A stretch of 64,000 nt of DNA from Prosthecobacter sp. (GCF_020439865.1 NZ_JAGRPF010000103.1:1-64000), one strand, 5' to 3'. Positions 38,593 to 47,356 are shown, counted from the first letter of the stretch. The notes: generated by a model from the sequence alone, not told the origin. A program made the numbers and translations.

Positions 38593-39806
38593 AAAACAAG
38601 CAAGACGCCACCGTGGCCACCCTGGTCATTCTGTGTTCCCTGATGCTGCTCGGAGCGCTGCTCTTCGCCATCTCGGGTGATCCCTGGCGCAAACCCCATC
38701 TGCGCTTCTCCGTGGACTTCGCCGACGTGACCGGCATCCACCGCAACACCGCCGTGCTGTATGCCGGCGACAAAATCGGAGTCGTCGAACGCATCGAGCA
38801 CCTGGCTCCTGCAGACCGGCTGGTGTCCAGCAGCACGGTGCGCGTTCACATTGAGGTCTTCGAGAAGGCTCCGGTCCCGGCCAATGTGAAGGTTCTCATC
38901 AGCGCCGAGTCCATCCTCGGAGAAAAACACATCGCTCTGGTGCGCAAAGATGATGAAAGCGGCCTGCTGGTCGATGGTGCGAAGCTATCCTCCACAAGTC
39001 TCGGCAGCATGCTTGAGATGATGATTCCTGGCGGGGATGCGATCTTCGCCGACATCAAAAGCATCACCTCAGACCTCCGAAAAATCACCGATCCGCTCGG
39101 CAAGGGAGATGCCTCCAAGAAGATCAACGAATCGCTCGCGAACATCGAAGCCTTCACGCAGGAACTGAAAACCACGTTTGCCGGTGATGACAAAACGCCC
39201 GGCTTCGGGCAGAAGATCAATGCCGTGGCCGACAAGCTCGATGAAACCGCCACAGGCATCCAGGAGCTCGTCAAAGGCCCGAAAGGAGCGGCTGAAAAAG
39301 GTCTCGCCCCTCGTGCGGATGCCATCCTCGCCAACCTCGAAGGCTTTTCCAAGGAGCTCCATCAGACGATCGGCGGTACGCCCGATGGCAAGCCCGGATT
39401 GAAGACGCGTCTCGAAGAAATCACCACCGACCTTCACAAGCTCTTCGCCGGCGGCGAAAACGCGTCCGGCCCCGGACTGGAAAAGCACCTCGACACCACG
39501 ATGCGGAAGATCAATACGCTGGTCGAAGAGATGAACGCCCTCGTGGTCTGGGGCGAATACATCACCGGCACGCTCGCGGAAAAACCCAGCCGACTGATCT
39601 TCGGCAGCAAGGAAAACGACGTTCCTTCCAAAGAGGAGATCATCGAACACATGCGGCGCACCCATAGCCCCTACCCTGTGCGTATCAAAGAACTCGAATC
39701 CGGCGCCAGGCCGGCACCCAAACCCGTCAGCCCCATGCCGCCTGAATCCGCCACACCTGAGGAAAAAAAGAAGGGCCTCCTCGACATCTTCAAACGTCGT
39801 GAGTAA
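38589..39806 (+). CDS. mlaD: MlaD-type MCE-domain substrate-binding protein
   Basis: The 405-residue protein has one N-terminal membrane anchor (VATLVILCSLMLLGALLFAI) and an MCE domain at ~38-118 (LRFSVDFADVTGIHRNTAVLYAGDKIG). A long helical tail (~135-340) contains repeated hydrophobic heptads and segments such as IKSITSDLRKITDPL and LEGFSKELHQTIGG. The C-terminus is Pro-rich. At over twice the length of E. coli MlaD, the tail may form a helical tube or bridge like those of other MCE proteins. It forms the periplasmic ring on MlaE. It overlaps the following phosphatase gene by 8 bp. Confidence 0.9.
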   Translation: MKNKQDATVATLVILCSLMLLGALLFAISGDPWRKPHLRFSVDFADVTGIHRNTAVLYAGDKIGVVERIEHLAPADRLVSSSTVRVHIEVFEKAPVPANVKVLISAESILGEKHIALVRKDDESGLLVDGAKLSSTSLGSMLEMMIPGGDAIFADIKSITSDLRKITDPLGKGDASKKINESLANIEAFTQELKTTFAGDDKTPGFGQKINAVADKLDETATGIQELVKGPKGAAEKGLAPRADAILANLEGFSKELHQTIGGTPDGKPGLKTRLEEITTDLHKLFAGGENASGPGLEKHLDTTMRKINTLVEEMNALVVWGEYITGTLAEKPSRLIFGSKENDVPSKEEIIEHMRRTHSPYPVRIKELESGARPAPKPVSPMPPESATPEEKKKGLLDIFKRRE

Positions 39807-41484
39807 TCCCCAGCCCATCGAATCACGCCAAAGCGTGCTGCTCGAAGTGGCGCGACGTTTGAGCAGCACGCACAATCTCGTCGAGCTCGTCGATCATATC
39901 CTGAAGCGTTCACGCGAGGTGATGGACTGCGAAGTTTGCTCCATACTTCTGCCGGATGGGCCCAGCGAGGATTTGCTGATCCGATCCACTTTGGATCCCA
40001 TCAACGCGATGGAAGTCCGTGTGCCGAAGGGCAAGGGCATCGCCGGCGATGTGTATGCAACGAAGAAAGTCGTCAACATCGAGGACGCGCTCACCGATCC
40101 GCGGCATTTTCGTCCGGCGGCGGACAAGTCCGACCTCGTCACCCGTGCGATGGTCACCATTCCGCTGCTCGACGGCGAACGTTGTCTCGGCGTCATGCAG
40201 GCGATCAATCCCAATCACGGAGCGGGCTTCACCGCGCAGGATGTGGAGATGTTTGAAACCTTCGGCAGCCTCATTGCCGTGACGTTGATGCGGCTTGAAT
40301 CGCAGAAAAAAGCCATCGTCGAGGCCGAAACCCGCCAGCAGCTTTCGCTCGCCACTGAAATTCAAAACTCATTTCTCCCCGCACCTCAGGTGCGCCTCGG
40401 AGACATCGCCGTGGAGAGCTTCTATGAACCGGCGAGCGAAGTCGGCGGCGATTTCTTTTTCTGGCATCAGATCGACGACGGCAAAATCCTCCTCGGTGTT
40501 GGCGACGTTTGTGGCAAGGGCCTGCCTGCTGCTCTCGACATGGCCCGCGGCACCACCCTGATCGCGTCCACCGCGCATCTCTGTGTCTCGATGAATCTGG
40601 CGGACTGGATGGCGACGCTAAACCAGCGCCTGTGCGGCGTGATGAAGGCGGGCCGCTTTATCGCCATCAATGCAATGCTCGTCTGCCCCAAAACCCGCCG
40701 CGTACATCTCTGCTGCGCCGGCCTGCCTGGAGCTCAGGTCTTCGACGGCAAAACGTGGAAGGAAGTTCCTGCCCCCGGCAATGCACCTCTCGGCATCTCC
40801 TGTGCCGCACGCTATCGCGAGCATGCGCTGCCGCTGAGCAGCGGGCGCCACTGGATGCTCTTCACCGACGGCATCCTCGAAGTACAAAACAGCACCGGTG
40901 AATACTTTGAAGACCAGGCCTTCGCCGCCGCGCTGCAAAAGGCCGATGGCGGAGATGACTTTCTCAAACACATCGTTGAACAATGGCGCGCTTTTGCCCA
41001 AGGCTCGAGCTATCAGGACGACGCCACCGTGCTGACCATCACCGATCACACCCCGCCACCACCGGCAGATCTCGCGCTGACCTGCCAGCCGGACAGCTTG
41101 AGACTTGTGCGGGAGTTCATCGAGACCTGGGCCGCGTGGCATGGCCTGCGCGACGAGTTCACCGGTCTGCTCGTCCTTGGCTGCGACGAGGTCATGAGCA
41201 ACATCTGCAAATACGCCTACTGCTCCACCAGCAGCGAGCGCCCCGCCTGCTGCCGCATCGAATCGGATGCGGATGCGGTTCGCATCCTGATCGAGCACCA
41301 TGGCGAAGGCATCACGAACGAGGACTTCCAAAAACTCGTGGCCCCGCCCTCGACAGGCCAGCGCATCGGCGGTCTCGGACTTCATGTCATCAGCGAAATC
41401 TTCGATCGTACCGACTTCCGGCGGGATGAGGGCAAATCCGTAATCGAGCTGGTGAAATCGCTTTCCGCTGCATCGCCGGGTTGA
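39799..41484 (+). CDS. GAF - SpoIIE-type PP2C phosphatase - HATPase (RsbU/RsbW-like fusion)
   Basis: Three domains are visible in 561 residues. A GAF domain spans ~10-170 (RSREVMDCEVCSILLPDG, KGIAGDVYATKKVVNIEDA). A PP2C/SpoIIE phosphatase spans ~185-405, with EVGGDFFFWHQIDDGKILLG, GVGDVCGKGLPAAL, LFTDGILEVQ and DDATVLTI metal-site motifs. A C-terminal HATPase domain spans ~425-555, with N-box CDEVMSNICKYAYC and a GGLGLHVISEIFD lid; the usual D-x-G-x-G is changed to HHGEG. In partner-switch systems the phosphatase acts on STAS phosphoproteins and the kinase domain phosphorylates them. Its GTG start inside mlaD makes control of the STAS subunit of this transporter plausible; that is inference. 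Confidence 0.88.
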   Translation: MSNPQPIESRQSVLLEVARRLSSTHNLVELVDHILKRSREVMDCEVCSILLPDGPSEDLLIRSTLDPINAMEVRVPKGKGIAGDVYATKKVVNIEDALTDPRHFRPAADKSDLVTRAMVTIPLLDGERCLGVMQAINPNHGAGFTAQDVEMFETFGSLIAVTLMRLESQKKAIVEAETRQQLSLATEIQNSFLPAPQVRLGDIAVESFYEPASEVGGDFFFWHQIDDGKILLGVGDVCGKGLPAALDMARGTTLIASTAHLCVSMNLADWMATLNQRLCGVMKAGRFIAINAMLVCPKTRRVHLCCAGLPGAQVFDGKTWKEVPAPGNAPLGISCAARYREHALPLSSGRHWMLFTDGILEVQNSTGEYFEDQAFAAALQKADGGDDFLKHIVEQWRAFAQGSSYQDDATVLTITDHTPPPPADLALTCQPDSLRLVREFIETWAAWHGLRDEFTGLLVLGCDEVMSNICKYAYCSTSSERPACCRIESDADAVRILIEHHGEGITNEDFQKLVAPPSTGQRIGGLGLHVISEIFDRTDFRRDEGKSVIELVKSLSAASPG

Positions 41485-41518
41485 TGTGCGGTCGGATCGC
41501 GCCAAGGATGCGCGCCTC

Positions 41519-42178
41519 ATGGCCAAAATCCGCATCAAGTCCGCCGGCAAGATCATCGCATGGATCATGCGAGGGATCGGCGTGACGCTGCGCTGGGAAA
41601 TTCGCGATGACGCCGGTGTGTTTGACGCGAACCGACGCGGCTGGATCTGGTCCTTCTGGCATAACCGCATGTTTCTCATCCCGTGGCTGCACCACGAGTG
41701 GTTCGCCAATGTGCCGGGCACCATCTTGACCAGCCCGAGCGGTGATGGACAGATCATCGCGGATGTATGCGGAAGCTTCGGCATCGAAGCGGAACGCGGA
41801 TCGAGCTCAAAACCGGAGAAAGGCATGAGCGCGCTCATCGCACTCGCCGCGAAGGCGCGAGAAGGCTACGAAATCGGAATCACGCCCGATGGACCGCGCG
41901 GCCCGCTGCATCGCGTGCAGCCCGGCATCGTGAAGCTCGCCCAGCTCACCGGCGTGCCGATCATTCCGGTGCATCTGCATTACAGCCGTGCGATCAAGTT
42001 CAAGACATGGGACGAATTCCTCCTGCCTTTGCCGTTTTCAAAGATCACACTCGTCTTCGACAAACCACATCTCATCCCACGCCGCATGACCGAAGAGGAA
42101 TTTGAGCAGAAACGGCTCGCGTTAGAAGATGTGATGCGGTTTGGAACCAGTCTTGAAAATCTCCAGCGCGCCCGCTAG
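41519..42178 (+). CDS. DUF374 lysophospholipid acyltransferase-like protein
   Basis: The 219-residue protein has the DUF374 pattern: WSFWHNRMFLIP with the HX-rich acyltransferase-like His, LTSPSGDGQIIA, GSSSKPEKGMSAL and the diagnostic ITPDGPRGPLHRVQPGIVKLAQ. Relatives are LPLAT-superfamily membrane-associated acyltransferases of unknown or lipid A/phospholipid-linked function. Position directly after the mla cluster (34 bp after the phosphatase gene) fits lipid homeostasis. ATG 41519 is favoured by an AAGGA element at 41504-41508; a GTG at 41486 is also in frame. Confidence 0.85.
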   Translation: MAKIRIKSAGKIIAWIMRGIGVTLRWEIRDDAGVFDANRRGWIWSFWHNRMFLIPWLHHEWFANVPGTILTSPSGDGQIIADVCGSFGIEAERGSSSKPEKGMSALIALAAKAREGYEIGITPDGPRGPLHRVQPGIVKLAQLTGVPIIPVHLHYSRAIKFKTWDEFLLPLPFSKITLVFDKPHLIPRRMTEEEFEQKRLALEDVMRFGTSLENLQRAR

Positions 42179-42188
42179 CCTCGGCGTC

Positions 42189-42722
42189 ATGGAAACGCTC
42201 TCCGTTCGTTGCAACCACTGCGGCGCTCCGCTCGAAGTGGCTGAAAAGACCCGCTTCGTCACCTGCCAGTTCTGCCACAGCAGCCTCGAGGTGAAACGCA
42301 CGGACAACTCGATCTTCACCGAGGAAGTCGCAAAGATTGCTGAGAACACCGGCAGGATGGCGGAGAGCCTCGAAGTCATCGAACTGCAAAACGAGCTTGA
42401 GCGTCTGGACCGGGAGTGGGGCATCGATCAAACCAATCACATGGTGCAGGGCCGAACCGGGCCCAGACCGCCGGGCAATCCGATATTCGGCCTCGCCTTC
42501 ACCATCTTTTTTGCCGTGGTCTGTTTTGGAATGGCTTCATCGGCCGGGTCTCATGGCACACCCGGCATTTTTATAATGGTCCCGATTGGCATGGGCATCT
42601 TTGCCTTGGTAGCGGGTATGATGGGCGTGGTCAAAGGCCAGGAACGAAATGAATCTGAGTCCCGCTACCAGCAGCGCCGTGCGGAATTGACCCGGCAGCT
42701 TGAGGCCTTGAAGCAAAGATAA
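42189..42722 (+). CDS. Zinc-ribbon membrane protein
   Basis: The 177-residue protein begins with a zinc ribbon (CNHCGAPLEV...CQFCHSSLEV, four Cys in two CxxC knuckles). A short helical stretch likely to coil (~50-80) follows, then two membrane helices (~100-120 and ~125-150), and a basic, Gln/Arg-rich tail that may form a second coil. I do not know a precise family. It starts 10 bp after the DUF374 gene and shares one base with the pseudouridine synthase start (TAATG), so it belongs to the same unit. A role in sensing or membrane protein assembly would be guesswork. Confidence 0.75.
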   Translation: METLSVRCNHCGAPLEVAEKTRFVTCQFCHSSLEVKRTDNSIFTEEVAKIAENTGRMAESLEVIELQNELERLDREWGIDQTNHMVQGRTGPRPPGNPIFGLAFTIFFAVVCFGMASSAGSHGTPGIFIMVPIGMGIFALVAGMMGVVKGQERNESESRYQQRRAELTRQLEALKQR

Positions 42723-43291
42723 TGCTCCTCGCCCTCCACAAGCCATTCGACGTGCTCTCCCAATTCACCAAGGAGCACCCTACACACCGCACCCTGAGCG
42801 AATTCGGTTTTCCGCCAGATGTGTATCCCATCGGCCGGCTGGACCGCGATTCGGAAGGCCTGATCCTGCTCAGCGATGAGCCCAAATGGAACGACCGCCT
42901 GCTGAATCCCCGTCACGCACACCCACGGACCTATCACGCGCAAGTAGACGGTGCGGTCAGTGACCAAGCTCTCCGAAAACTGTGCTCCGGCGTCAACTTG
43001 AAGGAGTTCCGCACGCTACCCTGCCAGGCGCAGCGACTCGACACAGATCCAGACCATCCGCCGCGTGATCCGCCGATCCGTTTCCGCAAAAACATCCCCA
43101 CAAGCTGGATCGAACTCACACTCACCGAAGGGAAAAACCGTCAGGTCCGCCGGATGACCGCCGCCGTCGGTTTTCCCACCCTTCGACTCGTGCGCGTCAG
43201 CATAGGCGGGCTGAAACTGGCCGATTTGGGGCTGCAGCCCGGACAATGGCGGGAATTGTCAGCCGCTGAGCAGCAGCGGGTACTGAGCTGA
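42722..43291 (+). CDS. rRNA pseudouridine synthase, RluE/RsuA family
   Basis: At 189 residues this is a small RsuA/RluB/E/F-type synthase without an S4 domain. Motifs are LLALHKPFDVLSQF, catalytic-Asp motif PIGRLDRDSEGLILLS, RTYHAQVDG, and the C-terminal LTEGKNRQVRRMTAAVGFPTLRLVRV. The lack of an S4 domain and the size match RluE, which modifies U2457 of 23S rRNA in E. coli. It ends the gene run that starts at xylB/STAS. Confidence 0.92.
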   Translation: MLLALHKPFDVLSQFTKEHPTHRTLSEFGFPPDVYPIGRLDRDSEGLILLSDEPKWNDRLLNPRHAHPRTYHAQVDGAVSDQALRKLCSGVNLKEFRTLPCQAQRLDTDPDHPPRDPPIRFRKNIPTSWIELTLTEGKNRQVRRMTAAVGFPTLRLVRVSIGGLKLADLGLQPGQWRELSAAEQQRVLS

Positions 43292-43366
43292 CGCTTCACA
43301 TCCGATTTCCCCGCTTGCGCCACCGGTTCGCCGTGCCATTTTCCGCGCCCTTTCCCCAACCCCAGC

Positions 43367-44590
43367 ATGGCCCTCATTGTCCAGAAATACGGCGGCACCT
43401 CCGTCGGCAATCCCGAGCGAATCCGCAATTGCGCCAAGCGCATTCTGGAAACGCAGCGTGCGGGCAACCAGGTGGTCGCCGTCGTCTCCGCCATGTCTGG
43501 CGTGACCGACACTCTCATCAAACTGGCCAAGGAAGTCTCTCCAGAATGCGAACCCGTCGAACGTGAGATGGACGTGCTGCTCGCCACCGGGGAACAGACC
43601 ACAATCGCGCTCACGGCGATGGCGATCAACGCCCTCGGCGGCAAGGCCGTGTCTCTCACCGGCGCGCAGGCAGGCATTTCCACCGACCGCGTGCATACGA
43701 AGGCCCGCATCGTGAACATCACCCCTGACGCGGTGCACAAGATGCTCGACGACGGCAACATCGTGATGCTCGCCGGATTCCAGGGCGAGACCGCGAGCGG
43801 TGAAATCACCACGCTGGGCCGTGGCGGCAGCGACTTGACCGCCATCGCGATGGCAGCTGCAATCAAGGCCGACCTCTGCCAGATCTTCACCGATGTCGAT
43901 GGCGTCTATACCTGTGATCCGCGCGTCGTGAAGACGGCCCGCAAAATACCCGAGATATCCTATGAGGAGATGCTCGAGATGGCCTCCTCCGGCTCGAAGG
44001 TGATGCAGAGCCGCAGCGTCGAGTTTGCGAACAAATTTGGTGTGCGCTTTGAAGTGCGCAACAGCATGAACCACAACCCAGGAACCCTCGTGAAAGAAGA
44101 AACACCCGGCATGGAGTCCGTCGTCGTCCGCGGCGTCAGCCTCGAGCGCAACCAGGCCAAGGTCACCATCGATGACGTCGCCGACCGCCCCGGCATCAGC
44201 GCCGCCATCTTCGATGCCATCGCCCACGCGAATGTGATGATCGACATGATCGTTCAGAACGTCAGCTTCGACGGCATCACGGACATCTCCTTCACTCTCA
44301 GCGCCGCCGACTTGCCGAAGGCCGAGGCCGCATTGAAGAAGATCCTGCCCGATCTCGGCGAGAAGGCCCAGCTTCGGACCACCAGCGGCATTGCGAAGGT
44401 CAGCGTTGTCGGCATCGGCATGCGCAGCCACAGCGGCGTCGCCGCCACGATGTTCCGAGCGCTCGCCGCCGCCGGGATCAACATTCAGATGATCTCCACC
44501 AGCGAGATCAAGACCGCCGTCATCGTGCAGGAGAGCGAAATCGAAAACGCCGCACGTGTGGTTCACACGGCGTTCGGCCTCGATGCCTAA
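43367..44590 (+). CDS. lysC: Aspartate kinase
   Basis: This 407-residue monofunctional aspartokinase phosphorylates L-aspartate as the first step to lysine, methionine, threonine and diaminopimelate. It has the KYGGTSVG start, SAMSGVTD, LLATGEQTT, GRGGSDLTAIA and TDVDGVYTCDPR. Two ACT domains lie at ~265-400 (VTIDDVADRPGISAAIFDAI and VSVVGIGMRSHSGVAATMF), implying feedback inhibition. The 75-bp leader is too short for a lysine riboswitch. ATG 43367 has a C-rich leader without Shine-Dalgarno. It converges on rpsF. Confidence 0.97.
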   Translation: MALIVQKYGGTSVGNPERIRNCAKRILETQRAGNQVVAVVSAMSGVTDTLIKLAKEVSPECEPVEREMDVLLATGEQTTIALTAMAINALGGKAVSLTGAQAGISTDRVHTKARIVNITPDAVHKMLDDGNIVMLAGFQGETASGEITTLGRGGSDLTAIAMAAAIKADLCQIFTDVDGVYTCDPRVVKTARKIPEISYEEMLEMASSGSKVMQSRSVEFANKFGVRFEVRNSMNHNPGTLVKEETPGMESVVVRGVSLERNQAKVTIDDVADRPGISAAIFDAIAHANVMIDMIVQNVSFDGITDISFTLSAADLPKAEAALKKILPDLGEKAQLRTTSGIAKVSVVGIGMRSHSGVAATMFRALAAAGINIQMISTSEIKTAVIVQESEIENAARVVHTAFGLDA

Positions 44591-44604
44591 CCGGCGATTT
44601 GAAA

Positions 44605-44644
44605 CAAAAAAAACCCGGCCCGCTGATCAAAGCGAGACCGGGGT
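44605..44644 (-). terminator. rpsF: Rho-independent terminator of the prs-rplY-pth-rpsF operon
   Basis: On the minus strand, 24 bp after the rpsF stop, a GC-rich stem with one bulge and one mismatch (arms within 44,613-44,624 and 44,631-44,644) is followed by an uninterrupted run of eight T residues (44,606-44,613). On the plus strand it has no T tract, so lysC may rely on it only partly. Confidence 0.85.
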
Positions 44645-44667
44645 GAAAGGCACGAAACGACAGCAGA

Positions 44668-44958
44668 CTAGGCGCTGCGCTTCAGGTAGTACTGCTGATA
44701 GACGTTTTCGTTGAGACGCAGCTTGGCGCGCAGGCTGTCCAAAGCAGAAGGCTCGCCGGAGAACTGGATGTTCACGAAGTGACCGGCTTCAACGTGGCGC
44801 GGATTGAAGGGGAACTTGCGTTTGCCCATGTTGTCGATCTGCTCGAGCTTCAGACCGGACTTTTCCATGTCCTTGCTGATGGTGCTGACAAGAGAGTCAA
44901 CGGTTTCTTCTTTGCCTTTGGTGTCGAGCACGATGAGTGCCTCGTATTTGCGGTTCAT
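44668..44958 (-). CDS. rpsF: Small ribosomal subunit protein bS6
   Basis: The 96-residue protein matches S6: MNRKYEALIVLDTKGKEE at the start, GKRKFPFNPRHVEAGHFVNIQF in the middle and LRLNENVYQQYYLKR at the end. It binds 16S rRNA with S18 in the 30S platform. It is the last gene of the operon after pth (20-bp gap). The frequent partners ssb and rpsR are absent here, since a terminator and lysC follow. Confidence 0.96.
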   Translation of the reverse strand: MNRKYEALIVLDTKGKEETVDSLVSTISKDMEKSGLKLEQIDNMGKRKFPFNPRHVEAGHFVNIQFSGEPSALDSLRAKLRLNENVYQQYYLKRSA

Positions 44959-44978
44959 AGGTGGTGTGGTTTCGGGGT

Positions 44979-45593
44979 TTAAGATTGGGGTTGTCGGTTG
45001 AAGACATTCATGGCGGCTTCCAGGCCGTGTTCAACCGCAGAAAGCACGGCATCGGCGGCGCGCTGGATCACGGCTTGCAGAGCGGGCTGCTCTTCGGCGC
45101 GAAATTTGCCCAGCACATGACCGACCATGCGCTCTCCTGCAGGACGCCCGTCAACCGGGGCGATGCCGACCTTCAAGCGCGGAAAACTGTCGGTGCCGAG
45201 GGAGGAGATGAGCGAGCGGATGCCGTTGTGACCGGCGGCGGAGCCGCTGGTGCGAAAACGCAGGCGGCCCAAAGGAAGATCGACATCGTCATAGACCACA
45301 AGCGTCTGCTCCGGCGAGGACTTGTAGAAATGAGCGACCGACTGCACCGAACGCCCGCTGTCGTTCATAAAAGTGAGCGGCTTGAGAAGGTGGCCGCCGG
45401 AGAACTTGGCCACAAGACCGGTCCAGCGCTTTTCCTCGTGGAAAGCGGCAGGCAGGCGTCGTGCGATTTCGTCCAGCACCATGAATCCGATGTTGTGGCG
45501 GGTGTCGCGGTAGGTTTCGCCGGGATTGCCGAGGCCGACAATTAGGCGCGGCACGTTCAGGCCGCTGCTCGTTGTTTCCGCGCCGGAAGCCAC
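44979..45593 (-). CDS. pth: Peptidyl-tRNA hydrolase
   Basis: Pth releases tRNA from peptidyl-tRNA dropped by ribosomes. The 204-residue protein has GLGNPGETYRDTRHNIGF with the catalytic His, FMNDSGRSVQ, YDDVDLPLGRLRFRTSGSAAGHNGIRSL with the catalytic Asp, and FPRLKVGI. Translation seems to begin at GTG 45593 (MASGAETTSSG), because the nearby ATG at 45595 is out of frame. It sits 24 bp after rplY and 20 bp before rpsF. Confidence 0.96.
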   Translation of the reverse strand: MASGAETTSSGLNVPRLIVGLGNPGETYRDTRHNIGFMVLDEIARRLPAAFHEEKRWTGLVAKFSGGHLLKPLTFMNDSGRSVQSVAHFYKSSPEQTLVVYDDVDLPLGRLRFRTSGSAAGHNGIRSLISSLGTDSFPRLKVGIAPVDGRPAGERMVGHVLGKFRAEEQPALQAVIQRAADAVLSAVEHGLEAAMNVFNRQPQS

Positions 45594-45617
45594 ATCGTGG
45601 GAAAGGTGCGAGGACGG

Positions 45618-46286
45618 TTACTTCTTGGCAGCGGCGGCTGCAGGAGCAGCAGCTGCACCAGCGGCAGGAGCGGCAGCGCCGGCGGCAGGGGCTGCGGCGG
45701 CAGCAGGCTCGGGCTCGGCCTCCACCTTGGGCTCTTCGCACATGACGATGACCACGTCGGCACCGAGACGGCAGGAGACGCCTTCTGGGAAGGTGATTTC
45801 ACCGATATGGATGCCCTTGCCGAGCTCGAGGTTGGAAACGTCCACCTGAATGCTCTCAGGAAGATCTTTCGGCAGACAGCGCACTTCGAGTTCGTGATGA
45901 ATGGCTTCCAGCATGCCGCCCAGCTTCTGGCCGGGGGCTTCGCCCACCATGACCACGGGAACGTTGGCGTGAATTTCTTCGTCGGCAGCCACCGCGTGGA
46001 AGTCGATGTGAAGGATGCCACCGCGCAGATAGTCGTGCTGCACTTCCTGAACGAGCGCGAGCTGGTTTTCAGCAGCACCGGCGATCTTGAGGGAGACCAG
46101 AATGTTGTCCGAAGCGCTGCCTTCGAGGAGCTTTGAGAAGGTCTTGCCGTGCACCTGGATGTTGGAAGGCTTCACCTTGCGGCCGTAAAGAGCGGCAGGA
46201 ATGTTGCCGGCTTTACGCATGCGCTTGACGGCGCCGGTGCCGGACTGGGTGCGGGGCTCTGCCTGGAGATCGAGAATTTTGGCCAT
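45618..46286 (-). CDS. rplY: Large ribosomal subunit protein bL25 (CTC/TL5 type) with Ala/Pro-rich tail
   Basis: The 222-residue protein has the long L25 form: an N-terminal 5S rRNA-binding domain (~1-95, RTQSGTGAVKRMRKAGNIPA) and a CTC-type beta domain (~96-190, HANVPVVMVGEAPGQKLGG). From ~193 to the end it is nearly all Ala and Pro, ending in Lys-Lys. The tail is odd compared with common CTC proteins and is encoded by a repetitive GC-rich stretch. A Shine-Dalgarno-like AGAGGA lies 8 nt before the ATG. The prs-rplY-pth order is widespread in bacteria. Confidence 0.95.
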   Translation of the reverse strand: MAKILDLQAEPRTQSGTGAVKRMRKAGNIPAALYGRKVKPSNIQVHGKTFSKLLEGSASDNILVSLKIAGAAENQLALVQEVQHDYLRGGILHIDFHAVAADEEIHANVPVVMVGEAPGQKLGGMLEAIHHELEVRCLPKDLPESIQVDVSNLELGKGIHIGEITFPEGVSCRLGADVVIVMCEEPKVEAEPEPAAAAAPAAGAAAPAAGAAAAPAAAAAKK

Positions 46287-46343
46287 GGTCGGTGTCCTCT
46301 TGAGAGGGATTAGTTTTGGAAAAAGGGCGCGGAGAATACACGC

Positions 46344-47282
46344 CTACCCCCGTGTGTCAAACAGGGAAGTCACAGACTCATTGCCATGGATGCGTTCGAT
46401 GGCCTGGGCCAGCAGCGGGGCGATGTCCAGGGAGGTGACCTTTTCCCCGGTCGCCTGGGGGGTGGAATTGGTGGAGAGCAGCTCGACGATGGGCGATTTG
46501 GCGATGCGTTCCCGGCCTTTGTCGCCCAGAACGGCGTGGGAGACCCCCGCATAGATCTTTTTCGCCCCGTGCTTCAGGAGCAGGTCGGCGGCAGCGGTGA
46601 GCGTCCCGGCGGTTTCGGTCAGGTCATCGACCAGCAGGACGTTTTTCCCGGCGACATCGCCAATGACGCTGTGAGCCTCCACCTCTTCGGCGCTGACACG
46701 GTTTTTGGCGACGATGGCCATTGGAGCACCAAGCGCCTTGGCAAAGGCATGCGTCATCTTGATGCCGCCCACGTCGGGAGAGACCACCACGAGATCGTTG
46801 ATCTCACGCTCACGGATTGTCTTCATCAAAACGGGGGCCGCGTAGAGATGATCCACGGGAATGTCAAAGAACCCCTGAATCTGCCCGGCGTGCAGATCGA
46901 CCGTAAGCACACGGTTCACTCCCGCGGCCACGAGAAGGTTTGCCACCAACTTCGCCGTGATCGGGACCCGCGGACGGTCTTTGCGATCCTGACGGGCGTA
47001 GCCAAAAAACGGCAGCACCGCAGTGATGCGCGAAGCGCTGGCGCGACGCACGGCGTCCACCATGATGAGCAGCTCCATCAGGTTTTGGTTCGTCGGCGGG
47101 CAGGTTGGCTGCACGATGAAGACATCACCTCCGCGGATGTTCTCGTGGATTTGCACGAAAGTCTCGCCGTCCGGGAAGGTGGTCAATTCAGCGGCGCACA
47201 GTTCAATGTTCAGGTTTTTGGCGATAGACTGCGCCAGCGTGGGGTGAGCTGAACCGCTCAGAATCTTCAGACTTTCGTTCAT
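46344..47282 (-). CDS. prs: Ribose-phosphate pyrophosphokinase
   Basis: Prs makes PRPP from ribose 5-phosphate and ATP for nucleotide, His and Trp synthesis. The 312-residue class I enzyme has SGSAHPTLAQSIA, FPDGETFVQI, PFFGYARQDRKDRPRVPI (catalytic flexible region), VDLHAGQIQGFFDIPVDHL and the PRPP loop LLVDDLTETAGTL. Its start (ATG 47282) is divergent from the kinase gene across 143 bp. It heads the prs-rplY-pth-rpsF operon. Confidence 0.97.
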   Translation of the reverse strand: MNESLKILSGSAHPTLAQSIAKNLNIELCAAELTTFPDGETFVQIHENIRGGDVFIVQPTCPPTNQNLMELLIMVDAVRRASASRITAVLPFFGYARQDRKDRPRVPITAKLVANLLVAAGVNRVLTVDLHAGQIQGFFDIPVDHLYAAPVLMKTIREREINDLVVVSPDVGGIKMTHAFAKALGAPMAIVAKNRVSAEEVEAHSVIGDVAGKNVLLVDDLTETAGTLTAAADLLLKHGAKKIYAGVSHAVLGDKGRERIAKSPIVELLSTNSTPQATGEKVTSLDIAPLLAQAIERIHGNESVTSLFDTRG

Positions 47283-47356
47283 GGGAGGCGGAGTTAGTCG
47301 AGTCTGTCACAGAAATCAACCCATCGCGTAATTCCTTGTCTCGATGCTTGTGATCC

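Noticed and set aside
43292..43366. Lysine riboswitch before lysC
   Set aside because: The 75-bp leader is too short for an L-box aptamer and has no terminator stem.
43259..44566. Minus-strand open frame of 435 codons antisense to lysC
   Set aside because: LysC motifs and ACT domains lie on the plus strand; the antisense text is His/Asp/Gly-rich noise.
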